Shown here in pieces: positions 24,934 to 36,219 of a stretch of 64,000 nt of DNA; within the stretch, counting starts at the first letter, position 1, and each line of letters opens with the position of its first letter. The notes below the pieces were generated by a model. That model saw nothing but the letters and a program-made list of their open reading frames with translations, ran no database searches and had not been told where the DNA came from. The position numbers were made by a program, and so were the translations under genes. Source of the DNA: Aquatica leii (taxonomy: Eukaryota; Arthropoda; Insecta; Coleoptera; Lampyridae); assembly GCA_035610365.1 (NCBI GenBank), contig CM069432.1, positions 167,894,035 to 167,958,034 on the forward strand, in the 5' to 3' direction.

Positions 24934-26965
24934 TTATAACTTGGTATGATTGAAATTAAGATCGCCAAGTAGCAAGCGTCTTCTTCTTAAAGCCTTTGGT
25001 ACAGGTAACTTTCTTTGAATCGCTTTTATTTCAACTATATCTTCGTCCTTAACTTCCGGCCAAATGAAAACATAATTCTCTTTACTTGAGGTATTTCGTT
25101 TCATAAAATTAATGAAATGAAACTATCGATAAATGGTATGTCGACTCTGAGCTACTAACTAGTTAGCTACTCCTTTTCTACAGCTCCATACACCATCTGA
25201 GACCCCTTTCTCATGGCTACTTTCTGTAAAATTTCAAGTCATATACGATGCTTCAAGTATGCCGAAAAACAATATTTCAAATAAATAAAACATATTTTTA
25301 TTCTTATACTGAGTAGTAGGCCCGTCGCTAACAAAATGTATAGTATCTAAGGTGAAGGTGTGCCAAAATAGCAACTTGATCATATCTTAAACTATTTAAG
25401 ACACTACAAAAAGAATGTGAATGTAGTTCGCCGTCTTCACACTTACTATACCAAACTACAGTGTGGAGGAAAATCTGAGATTTGGATACGCCAAAATAAG
25501 CACTCTGAAAAATCCATGTGTATTAAAATACCCCTTTTGTCTAAATTCGATTTGACATCATGCATTGCTTGGTATTGAAGTTTCATTCTAGAAATGTGAT
25601 GTATTATAATAATCAGTTGTCTTTTCAACTGAATTGCTAAACATTTTCTAAAAGAGAACTCTTTCTTAACAGTCTTTTTGCATATTTTCTCTTTAACAAT
25701 ACATGTTTCTTTTTTAACGATCCATTTTTTATATGAAGTCTGTTCTTGTCCAACAAAATCACAAAAAATTATAGTTTTCGATTTACACTGTTGGCATAAT
25801 CTTTCCAGACATAGTTGTGTTGTTGGTTTACAACATACACTTTTAATTACAGCATCTGAATTTGCCCATGATATCATTCCAAGGAATTTCATTGTTGTTA
25901 CCAAAAGTCTTATATTTGAGAGTAATACAAAGACAGTAGGTCTCACTTAGCGAGGATTTTGGAATTAATACCCAAAACGGTCTATACTGATAAAAAAGTG
26001 CGTATGACATTTGAAAGGGTTTTTCCTCTTGACAAAACAGCTTATATAGTTGCCGTAGAGACTTCGTTTTTGTTTTTTTATTTTATGAAAAGTGCTTGAA
26101 TCTTTTTTACCTAGAGCTACTTTACTGCTTTCATCTTTTTGGTAAAACTATCTAATTGAACCCCTGATTTCCCTGGTAATTACAGCTTTTTTATTTGATT
26201 GTTGTGCAATTGGAGAAAATAATTTATAAGATCCAAAACTTTTCATGTTACTAAAACATCTGTATGATAACGATACTTCTAGATATACACTTCACGAACT
26301 GTCTTTTATCCTTGTATTTCACTCTTTCTTTGAAGTTAATCTCTGATTGCGTCTTCATTGGCTCAGAAAATACCAGTTTTTAGTACCTACCGATACTTGT
26401 TCACCGTTTAATTCTTTTTCCACCTGTGACTCGGGATTAAGTTTTTTTCGTTCTTTCAAGCGCTTATCGCGTAATCTGTATTAACGTATTTTATATTTTT
26501 ATACAACGTTTCATCGTCCATTCTAAGTTTTTTTTTACCTCTGCTAATTCATTATTAGTTTTAGATCTGTTTTGCAGAATCCTTTTTCGTCCACACACTT
26601 TACTTAACGAGCCAGTATTACCGATTAAAATATCGTTTTGGTCTCTCATTAGGTATATTCTGATATTCTACAAAATGTGACGACATTCTTATTCTTTTTG
26701 AACTTGTCTCTGTATTTTGCAGATGCTTCCTTCCAGCAACGCGTTATGACTCTAACATTCTACTGGATATAGGTTTAATTTTGCATTTTTTCTTACGTTT
26801 TTGATAACGCCCTCTTTCTTCTATTTCGATTTTTCATATAGTTTTGGATTTGGTTTAAGTTTTTCTCTTCTTTTTCTTTCACAGTCTCCTTTCTGTTTCT
26901 GTTTTTTTTATGTTTGTTGATTTTACTGAAAAAATAACCAGCTATGCAAATTTTTCAATGATAAG
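24934..26965 (-). pseudogene. Unnamed insect DDE-like protein family (HxDFSE / SDGPTTQ), broken
   Basis: Reading on the minus strand, pieces in order match a large family of unnamed predicted insect proteins that I recall. A Lys/Arg-rich N-terminal part lies at about 26965-26050. YRPFWVLIPKSSLSE is at about 25990. A Cys-rich segment follows (CCKPTTQLCLERLCQQC, about 25820). Then come IHMDFSECLFW (25500-25525), FVSDGPTTQYKNKNMFYLF (25270-25330) and NFTESSHEKGVSDG (25180-25240), and a tail ending ALRRRRLLLGDLNF at about 24934. The three acidic motifs look like a DDE triad, so a transposase or a gene derived from one is likely. At least four frameshifts and several stops break it, including TGA where I expect the conserved Trp before NFTE. 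No terminal repeats were found around it. Confidence 0.7.
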
Positions 26966-28185
26966 ATTCATTTTAATCAACTCTATGAATATGCTTTAAA
27001 TCTACAAAACCGTAATATGAGGCTGTTGTTGTTTATCTAGATACAATACATGAAATATAGTTAAAACATGTGGGTTACAATCCATGGCAATGATAAAATA
27101 AGTTCTAACAATTTTGCTTCAGGAAAAACGATAACCGAACAAAATTCTTTAATTCATTTTCAGGTATGATTCAATGCGTAAAATTCGTAACTAAGTACAG
27201 CGATGTCGAGATATCCTTTGGTTGCAGTATATTTTACCTTTTCGCTGAAATCGCCCACATACTAAAATAAGAATTTAATTTTAATATGTAGCCAAAACAC
27301 ACACAATAAAAAATAATAGTAATACACGAAAAAAAATTATATGTAATTAATGAATCCGACATTTGATTTCCTTATTCTTGTTTATATACCAAGAAAAAGG
27401 CATTTTAATTGCACTTATTTTATTTTGATTAATACATGTATGGGTCACATTTTCATTATCATACCGTTAAATTCCTCGACGTTACACTAATATTGAAATA
27501 TTGCAAGGTCGCGCGTTTGTAGGTTGTTTATCGCACAAGTTCAAGGGCATCATCACACATGCAAATAAATTTTTGTGTTCAATCGATCCACCCTGCAGGA
27601 GACATATAATGATTTTAGTTTGTTGACTGTATATTATTATATTATATAATATATATTATATATGTATTATTATTATTATTATATTAGGAAACTTTTATGG
27701 TTGAAACCGTTTGAAACCCTTTACAATACCCAATTTAAAATCCACAGAGTATGAGATTATACGTACTGTGCATCGATCTTTGAAATACTGTCATGAACCT
27801 TCAAGGTTAGTTATTTTTGGAATTGAGGAAAAGATCGAGTTCCAAATGCACCATCTGTGCATTATTATAAACGCCAGGGCGTTTTTGAAGATAAGCAAGC
27901 GTTGTGCAAATGTTTTGTTACTTGTAAATTGTCATAACTCCTAGAAATATATACTTTCAATCCGACAGCTTTAAAAATGTTACAAAAAATTATCTAATTT
28001 TAAATAAAGTACACTGAAAAATTAGGCAAAATTGATTTTTCAAGTGGAAATAATTTTAACTTTTGTCTCGTTTGACACAAAAGGATTATTACCTTTGTAA
28101 TCCTTCTTTAGAAATATTCAGGAAGTCTGTTAATTATATTTTAAAAAAACCGTAGCTTTCGACGTTTACACCTAACTGAATTTTA
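26966..28185. other. Spacer between two transposase relics
   Basis: AT-rich DNA. An impure TA/TTA tract lies at about 27628-27686. A forward open frame at 27711-27944 has no recognisable motif. Confidence 0.4.
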
Positions 28186-28189
28186 AATC

Positions 28190-30140
28190 GCTTTATGACA
28201 ATTTTTTGTTTTCTATTCCATATGAAATGGCCTTGCTGTTTATAGGCGTTGAATAAAAGATTTGTGTAATAATTATTGCAGTGCGATTAGTTCTTTCTCG
28301 CAGATGGCAAATCTTTCCAAAAACAAAAGCTGTTATTCTGTTTCTACGAGATTCGTACCAACGCAAATTTTCACTTTGTCCTCTAGTATTCTCTTCTGTA
28401 TCGCATATATCATCTTCATTCAATTTTGCTATTTTGCTATTACCATATCCTTGACTACTTCCAAAGCTTCAACGTCTAGATCAGGAGCTGACAGTTCATT
28501 AAGATAGTTTCCATAATCTTGTGACTCGTCTGTGATTATTTGGTGACGCCTTCTTTTACACAGCGATTTGTTAATTTTTTTTTGCGTCGCTCACACAACT
28601 GTTTTAAAAAAAAATTTCTTTATTACTACAGTAAAGTTTTTTATAAAATCCAAAAGACCCTATATTACAACACAATGCAGCTGCTGCACATCTGGTAAAA
28701 TACGTGTTTTTCATTATCAAGTTGGTTAGCTTACCACCTGTAAGTTTGGATATTATTGACTATCGCGCAGCTGGATTTGTGGTTACATTATGTAGTAGTC
28801 GATCTGCCTTTCGTATTACATTATCTCTTGCTTTTTCCATGTCTAAAAATAGAAGCAAATGTTCTAATAATTTAATATCATTGCTCATCATGGTAGCAAA
28901 AGATTCTTTTAGCTGTCTCTTTAAACTGAACAGATCTGATGATTTAGCAATTATTTTTTTTGTGCAAGATGATATTTTCCCAACATACTTCTTTAAAATA
29001 TTTCTGGTCTCTATTTGGAAATGGCGGTTCTTTATAAGTAGTTATAGAGCTGCAGTATATGTTTTGACGCAATGGATAGCGCGTTCGAATTTTATTACAC
29101 TACGCCCATAAGTTACTTTTTTTTATTTTGGGCGTAAACGCTAGAATCTCCATCGCCAATTACATACTTATAACGAAACCCATACATTTTCTCGCTTTCA
29201 TTAAAACCCTCCACAATAGCTGTTTGTTCTATTATTGCTGATAATCTACAAAAGTTTTTAAAACATGTATGTTCGCGGTTAGCAGTGGCATACATGTGAC
29301 AAAATTTATTTTGACCCCAATAAAAATAACTATGTCCGTATGACCTTTTTACTCAACCCCCCATCGACTGCCACGGCGATGTATGGAAAAACATCTTCTA
29401 TGTTTCCAGCTTTAACAGCTAATTTCTTTTCTTCTGTAGCACTTTCTTGCATATTCTTTACCAGTAACTGTTGCCATTTGTAGTGTAGTTCAACTTATAA
29501 TTTTTTGTCTGGTTTTTTTGTCATTATAGGTATATTGAGAACAGACAGCAATTCTTATGATTTTGAATATCCCAAACCAATTGCAGATCCACCCCATACA
29601 AAAGTTTCATTTATGTCGTCAGCGTTATGGGATTTTTATTTTTATTTCATTTCCACATGTATTGCATAAATACCTCAAACACGACAATAAATCATTGCGA
29701 GTTTCATGTTGAAATTCCATTTTACCCATCGTGCATTTAGCGTCATGTATCCCTAGTCGGCGTAATTGTTCAACAAAATAAGCTATTTGAACCAGTAGAT
29801 TGCCGTGAAGATTAGTATGCGAATCTGTAGTTCTTTCTACGTGAAGTTTGGGCAACTCCTTTGGTACAAGACTGTAATCGCACATAAACAATAAATTCAT
29901 TTCAAAATATCTAGTACGTAATACAACAATTACAACTTATGAGAGAATCCAAAATAAAGATTTAAATTTCTAATTAATTTGTATTAGATAGGTACTGATT
30001 CAGAACCTTACTTATTAAAATATTCTAGATGGGTATCTTCTGTGGCGTTTTTAATTAAATTTAAAACTTTGACGTTTCCAAAACGACTTTCTTGCTTTTG
30101 TAGCCAGGTTTCGCGTTTTCACTGTACTAACACTTCGCGG
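28190..30140 (-). pseudogene. Mutator-type transposase with YqaJ-like C-terminal part, broken
   Basis: On the minus strand the order is as follows. An N-terminal block at 29900-29630 (MGKMEFQHETRNDLLSCL, then CNTCGNEIKI). FVWGGSAIGLGYS, then LLSVLNIPIMTKKP, at about 29600-29520. An acidic motif VAVDGGLSKK at about 29360. The block HTCFKNF, then VEGFNESEKMYG and VIGDGDSSVY, at 29280-29140. TGGKLTNLIMKNTYFTRC at about 28730. Finally a YqaJ-recombinase-like segment with NLRWYESRRNRITAFVFGKI at 28360-28290. This is the layout of the animal Mutator-like transposase family that also carries a YqaJ-type nuclease. Frameshifts and stops are numerous. No terminal repeats were recognised. Confidence 0.8.
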
Positions 30141-30204
30141 CATTCAAACTTCTTATAACAATGACAACGAGGAAAAAAATGATTTACAAGACTAACTAAC
30201 AAAG

Positions 30205-31090
30205 GTACTAAAACATTTATCGACGAGTACTATTCAAAATCTCCTTACGATTTTTATAAATATATATTGCAGCTATACGCGAATGAAACAAATTGATACG
30301 CTAGTCAAGAAAAAAAAAATTAAAAATGTACATAGGGTGCGTATTTGTGGTTGGAAAAATACAGATTTAGAAGAAATAGAACGATTTCTTTGCATTATTA
30401 TGTGCGTATTAATCAAATAAATTTCTATACAGAAATAATATAAAACATTTATCTAGTAATTACTGAAGAAGATTAGAGATAAGACTGCTCAAGATAGTAA
30501 TATCGCATTGTTTGTAGGAAAATGGAAAGACAAACGAGACGTAACGATGCTAAACGCAAGCATATACCCAAAATGATTTCTGTTCGAAAACGAGGCGTAG
30601 ATGTGGAAAAGTCAAAGCTAGTTGTTGAATACAACTCATCAAGCAACAGAGATGTTATACTTTTTGTTCTTATAAAAGATATTACTTAGATTAAATGAAG
30701 ATTTACAACTCTTCCTTCTGCAAAGTAAAATGGTACAAAAAACTGGCAATCGAATTACTTACTGCTTTGGTAAATGCTTATTTGCTACAGGAAATTACAA
30801 ATAATAAAATATCTATCACCAAATTCAGAGAAGAAGTCATAATAAGTAATTCATTATATACAGAATTACTCTGGCATTGAACATTGCAGGATTACTGAAA
30901 CAAGACATTAGTCTGCTACAACCTCAAAAACAGAGTACATCCTTGTCAAAATCAAAAAAAAAAACAAATGTGTAGCGGCTGCTACAAATTGAAAGTGGAA
31001 GAGATAGGAAGAAAAGAAGCTAAAAACAGAACATCAAGGACTAAATTTTGTTAAAACATATGCTTCAAATATTTATGTGTAAACTGTTTT
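30205..31090 (+). pseudogene. piggyBac transposase, internally deleted
   Basis: The N-terminal dimerisation part reads SPYDFYKYILQLYANETN, then RVRICGWKNTDLEEIERFLC (30240-30410). It then jumps over what should be the catalytic core to FVGKWKDKRDVTMLN at 30500-30560. KWYKKLAIELLTALVNAYLL and KISITKFREE follow (30730-30840). The C-terminal Cys-rich zinc region is clear at 30970-31085: CSGCYKLKVEE, then KNRTSRTKFC and YLCVNCFW. About 200 residues with the first catalytic Asp residues are missing. The element is dead. No TTAA-flanked ends were identified. Confidence 0.85.
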
Positions 31091-31099
31091 TGGTACTAA

Positions 31100-31440
31100 C
31101 ATAAAGACAAAAAGCAGAGAAAAAGAAATAGAAAAAGCGAAAAATCGTATGAATAAAAACGCTTAGATAAAAACACGAAAAACAAAGAACCAGAAAATAA
31201 ACTTCAGGAAAAACACTGGAAAACTCCCAAAAAGCATAGGAAAGAACACAATAAAAACGCTTGGAGAAAAACCAAGAAAAAAATTAGGAAAAAAACTGAA
31301 AATCTAAAACAAAAACGGGAAAAATAAAAAAAAAAACGCTCGGAGAAAAAAATCTGAAAAAACTATTACAGGATTAAAAAAAACAGACAAACTCTTGAAA
31401 TAACACGAAGAATTAAAACCGAAAGAAAAAACATTCAAAG
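31100..31440. repeat. A-rich degenerate repeat
   Basis: The phrase AAAAACGCTYGGAGAAAAA, or close variants, recurs at about 31155, 31254 and 31333 within a stretch dominated by A. Spacing is uneven (about 98 and 80 bases). It may be a decayed minisatellite behind the piggyBac gene. Confidence 0.35.
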
Positions 31441-31449
31441 AAATTATGG

Positions 31450-32930
31450 AAAAAATCCCAGTGAACACATGGAAAATCATGTATGTTTTATTGTTCTTAA
31501 CTGTCATAAATGCCAATTTTTGAGAGATTTTAAGACTTTGGGGGCTTCGTAGTCTCTGTTCGAACAATAAAATGTATTCAACTCGTACCTTTCTAAATTG
31601 AGCGTTTTTTCTTCTCGGGTTTAAAATGTCTACTTTGAAAAAAAAAATGCCCAATTTACACAGAAACTCGTTAAATAAATAACTATTGTCCACTTCAAAA
31701 CGTTTAATTTTCGCAAACAAAGGTCAAAGTGTAACGAACAATTAATTCATAGAAAAATATTACAACTGTGGTTGTTATTGTGCTTTGTAAATACTTCCTT
31801 ACAGTAATGGTGATGATAGTTGGACGTATAACAACAATACTGTAATCCGATATTAGTTAACACTTCTGGTATTATTATGGTGTAGATAATAAAATTTAGA
31901 TACAAAAAGTTTCAAGGAATTTGATTTAATGCTAGTGTAGTAGTTATATTTTATCTAGTCTGTAAGATTAGTATAACGTTTTTTGTATTATTCCTTTGGC
32001 AACGTCAATAAAACGATAACACTAAACCAATAACGCTTATTTTTCTTTGTTTGGTGATTATTTTGATAATTTTTAACGCTTAAAATTTGCGTATTTTCAA
32101 AATTTTTAGTACTTCAAATTCCTGACAATAGCTATCATTTATTTAAACAAAACTTGCACAAATAATGTTTTATTTCAAAATTTCTTGGGAATCGGTTATA
32201 TGTTATCAAAGGGTGAAAAACCATGCCATATGCGCATTGTTTGAAAACGTTCCACTAGGAGTGAGCGAGAGGGATATTGCGTGCTGAGTAGCTTGCCTTG
32301 TCTATCTAATAGTGATGTGACTGTAATTTCCCGCTTCGTAAAAGAAAACGACAGAAACCATATTAGAAGCTAAGAAGCTTGTAAAATGTGGTAAAACCTT
32401 GAACGCATTATGAGATATACGCATTTCTAACAAACCTTAGCATTTACAATTGCTAAATCGGACGATATGTGATTGTTAAAAATTTCAAATATTAATAAGC
32501 AATTAGGTAAATTAATAGAAAAAGTACAGGAAATAATTCTGATGAATTTTTTCTTACAAGCTTCTTATAATACAGTTTTTTCAAAGTTATCAAATTTATC
32601 TTGTGTACTAAGATAAAGCGTTGAAATTTCTTCAGTCAACGCATAAAGTGAGAAATGTGAGAATGTTTATATTTATTTAATCGTAAGATAATGTCATTAT
32701 CTTTGTATATGAGCAAGTTTAGCGTTTTCAAGGTTAACTAATTGTAAATAAGCTACACAAAGAACAGTAACGACTGTTCTTAAAAATATCTTATCATCTA
32801 TAATTTTTTGTGTAACGTACACACGCTTCAAATTTTTATATAAGAATGCTTTTACAGTTACAGTAAAACAAAAGTTCAACGCCAATCGCTAACAATAACA
32901 TAATACACTAATTCAATACATAATCGTTAG
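31450..32930. other. Stretch without recognisable genes
   Basis: A minus-strand open frame over 31304-31720 follows the A-rich tract and reads as Phe-rich low complexity, so it is not taken as a gene. Nothing else stands out. Confidence 0.35.
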
Positions 32931-33104
32931 AAAAACAATGACGCAAGTGTATCGGTACCAAATGTCTCAAGCGTCGAAAACCGAGCGCTTAGATCAAACA
33001 ATAACGAGGAAAATGTGACAAAATTTCGTACACGTGTTAAGCTAATGAGTAACGCTATACGTGCAGTTGAAACGGTTGAAATGTATACGACAGTCGAAAA
33101 CTAG
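32931..33104 (+). other. Short coding-like patch between possible splice signals
   Basis: Fifty-seven open codons follow an AG (CGTTAG at 32925-32930) and stop at TAG 33102-33104. The strong donor-like string GTAAGT lies at 33110. The predicted peptide (NNDASVSVPNVSSVENRALR, then VKLMSNAIRAVETVEMY) has balanced composition in an AT-rich region, but no homology is recognised. It could be a host exon with a late stop, or part of an unknown element. Confidence 0.2.
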
Positions 33105-33469
33105 CTGTTGTAAGTTATTTTTTTTAGAACATACTATATATAGGGCACTTCTTAGAAAAAAGCAGAAGAGTTTTTGTTATGTAAAATCGGGACAAAATCA
33201 AATAACAAGTTTAATCACAAAAAATTAAATCATTTGTCGGTTTTTTTCAAAAAAAAACGTAAGGGGTTAACGTACTTCACTAAAATGCATTTCAACCATA
33301 TTCTCTACATCAGCTCTATCTTAACTAAAGAATTCATGACAATGATAAAATAAAAAAACGTTGAAGTAATTTAGTAAAAAAAAGCTTTAATTAAAATATA
33401 AAACTTGACAAAAACATATATTGCATTATGCAAAATATGATCTTATTTAAAATTGATTTTAGTATTTAA

Positions 33470-34290
33470 TCGGTCAACCCTTGTTTTGATGACTAGTTGA
33501 CATTTCTTGGGCATGGAATTCACCAGTTTTCCCAGTTTGTCTCTTGTGATACAGTAATGCCAGGTGTCAATTAGAGATTCCATGAAAGTGACCTTTGTCG
33601 TTGGTTTTTATCTCGATATGATTTTTGATATTCTGTTACATAAGTTTTCGATGGAATTCAGGTCGGGAGATTGCACTGGCCAGTCTAATCTGTTAATTCC
33701 ATCCACCTCCATCTATGATTTAATTAGCTTTGCTCTATGGCAAGGTACGTTGAAACTTGAAACTGAAAGCTTTCTTCACCAAACAAATCTTTTCCACTTT
33801 GCAGCATTTTATTCTGTAGTACTTCGATGTATTTGGTGGCATTCATTGTTCCAGAGATGATATGCAGCCTCCGGAGAGATGCCACCAAATAATTCTTTTT
33901 GGCACTCTTCTGTGGTACGCTTTAGATGTTCCTTTGCCCATTTCAAACGGTTCAGCTTTTGCTTTTCGGAAAGCAATGGTTTCTTTTGTGCTTTACACCC
34001 TCTCAATTCAAAACTAATCAGATTTCTCCTCATAGTGGAAGTGCATACACTTATACCTGTAGCTTCACTCCATATGTTTGTTAATTGGGTAGAATTGAGA
34101 CTTCTATCTGCAAAGCTTGTTCGTCTTAAGATAGCATCATCTCTAACGTAGGTTTCCTTTAGTCGCCCACTACGCGGTTTGTGGGCGAGTTTCCAAACTC
34201 AGCATAGTTTTTAATGATCCGAACTACTGCAGAATGGTTACATTTTACTACTGACGTATGGATTGTAATATTTTTTCGAGTTCCTTCAAA
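33470..34290 (-). pseudogene. Tc1-like transposase copy 1, internally deleted
   Basis: The minus strand carries a Tc1 N-terminal part, with NITIHTSVVKCNHSAVVRI and RSLNSTQLTNIWSEAT-like text (34260-34060), then RLKWAKEHLKRTTEECQKEL (about 33930). It then jumps to a C-terminal part resembling that of the better copy at 35192-36013. Around 100 residues, including the first catalytic Asp, are missing. Most of the rest is nearly collinear with copy 2, so the two are the same family. Its right side joins a hAT scrap. Confidence 0.75.
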
Positions 34291-34291
34291 A

Positions 34292-34680
34292 TCAAGAAAA
34301 GTTTTTTAAGATTTCAATAATTGGTAATATTCCTTCAACAGCAGGAAATAGACTCAACCATTGCGTCTTAGTATTTTTTAGCATACCTTGATATTCAACA
34401 GCTGGTGTGTTCTTATAGTCTACGTGTAGAATGATTACACAACGTATAGATAATGTGCAAAACACCCACGCCAACAATCGTTTAATATTTTCTTTAACAG
34501 ATTAAATAAATTTCCAGTTTCGTTAGGTTACGAGCCAGTCTACCAAAATGTATACCGATGTTGTCTCGAGAACACATAAGAACTTTTGGCGCAAGGTTAT
34601 TCAATTTAAGTGCTTTTAGTATGTAGTTTGTAATAGTTTTAAAGGTTTCATTTTTTAAAACATCACATTTTAGCAACCCT
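34292..34680 (-). pseudogene. hAT transposase fragment
   Basis: Two minus-strand pieces match a hAT-type transposase. The upstream piece reads VLMCSRDNIGIHFGRLARN and the downstream piece TQWLSLFPAVEGILPIIEIL. These correspond to the region around the second catalytic Asp and the following helical domain. The fragment is cut at its 3' side by the Tc1 copy at 34290. It resembles, but is not the same copy as, the hAT gene at 41936-42790. Confidence 0.65.
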
Positions 34681-35030
34681 GTTTTGATCGCTTGATTTTG
34701 AAAAAGTATTTTTGCTACGATCAGAAAAATTTCAATCTATTTTTTATTGTTGGAATCAGTACTAACGCTTATATATGATACCTAATGCAAACTTTCTATT
34801 TAATGCGAAAAAATGAAAATTCTTTTTTATCTCTCCTTACACTATGTGCAACCGAAACGAAAGCACTATAAAATAATTTAAAATGTTAAGTGCATTGTAT
34901 TTAAGAATCCAATATTTAAACAAAAATACGAAATTAACAAAGTAACGGACAAAAATCAGCTAACAACTTAAATATTTTGATTACTCGCATACAGTACATT
35001 GTATTTCATGTTCATTTCTTTCTTTTTTTA

Positions 35031-35215
35031 TCAAAACATTCTTCAATTGGTTGCAGCCTTTATTTCCATTATAAATTGGAGCCAAAATATTTATACTGCG
35101 TCCTACAAAAGTGTGAGTGGAATGAGACGTGATAAGACTGAACTTTGGTGGCAGGGTCATGTTTATTAACGAAATGCAATATATATTAACTTCAATTGAT
35201 TATACAGCATGTTTT
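35031..35215 (-). repeat. Tc1-family tail unit, copy a
   Basis: About 185 bp that recurs at 36036-36215 in the same orientation with few differences. It begins CATTCTTCAATTGGTTGCAG and ends with the last codons of the adjacent transposase. It holds CCTACAAAAGTGTGAGTG, which resembles a Tc1 terminal repeat. It is the 3' tail of the transposon copy to its right. Confidence 0.8.
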
Positions 35216-36013
35216 GAAGACTATTTGACATCTCTTGGGCATGGAATTCACCAGTTTTCCTAGTTCGTCTCTTGTGATACAGTGATTCCAGGCGCCAATT
35301 AGAGATTCCATGAGAATGACCTTTGTCGTTGGCTTTTTTCTCGATATGATTTTTGATATTCTGTTACATAAGTTTTCGATGGAATTCAGGTCGGGAGATT
35401 GCACTGGCCAGTCCAATCTGTTAATTTCATTGACCTCCATCCATGATTTAACAAGCTTTGCTTTATGGCAAGGTGCGTTGTCTTCTTGAAACTGAAAGCT
35501 TTCTTCGCCAAACAAATCTTCTTCACTTTGCAGCATTTTATTCTGTAGTACTTCGATGTATTTGGTGGCATTCATCGTTCCAGAGATGATATGCAGCCTC
35601 GGAAGGAGATGCAACCACACATCATAACTGAGGTTGAAAGCTTAATTGTTGGACGTGTTTACAGCATAATTATTGATGTTAAAAGTTGATTCATCAACAA
35701 ATAATACTTTTTGCCACTAATCTGTGGTACACTTTAGATGTTCCTTTGCCCATTTCTAACGGTTCAGCTTTTTGCTTCTCGAAATCAATGGTTTCTTCCG
35801 TGTTTTACACCCTCTCAATCCAAAACTAATCAGTTTTCTTCTCGTAGTGGAATTGCATACACTTATACTTGTAGCTTCACTCCATATGTTTGTTAATTGG
35901 ACAGAATTGAGACCTCTATCTGAAAAGCTTGTTCGTCTTAAGACAGCATCATCTCTAACGTAGGTTTCCTTTGGTCGCCAACTACGCGATTTGTTGTCGA
36001 TTTTTCCAAACAC
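35192..36013 (-). pseudogene. Tc1-like DD34E transposase copy 2, broken
   Basis: Read on the minus strand. The N-terminal part (36013-35756) has RSWRPKETYVRDDAVLRR and LNSVQLTNIWSEATSIS. The first catalytic block is near 35720 (VLFVDESTF). The C-terminal part from 35620 has FQEDNAPCHKAKLVKSWM and WPVQSPDLNSIENL. Thirty-four residues separate the second Asp from the Glu, which fits DD34E. The frame is broken at about 35756 and 35620, but all three acidic residues are still legible. The C terminus ends at 35192 inside the tail unit. Its N-terminal side is cut and directly abuts another tail unit at 36036. Confidence 0.85.
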
Positions 36014-36035
36014 AACATACTTTTAATGATGAATG

Positions 36036-36215
36036 GCATTCTTCAATTGATTGCAGCATTTATTTCCATTATAAATTGGAGCCAAAATATTTATATTCGG
36101 CCCTACAAAAGTGTGAGTGAAATGAGACGTGATGAGACTGAACTTTGGTGGCAAGGTCATGTTTGTTAACGAAATGCAATATGTATTAACTTCAATTGAT
36201 TATACAGCATGTTGT
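36036..36215 (-). repeat. Tc1-family tail unit, copy b
   Basis: Direct repeat of 35031-35215. It lies beside the N-terminal end of the copy 2 transposase, where no tail belongs, so it must come from a third copy whose gene is missing. Confidence 0.8.
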
Positions 36216-36219
36216 ATAC

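Noticed and set aside
27711..27944. Forward open frame of 77 residues
   Set aside because: No motif recognised and composition close to background.
28704..29111. Forward open frame of 135 residues
   Set aside because: It lies opposite the Mutator-type gene, whose motifs are clear on the minus strand.
33564..34151. Two forward open frames of 90-98 residues
   Set aside because: Antisense shadows of the Tc1 copy 1 transposase.
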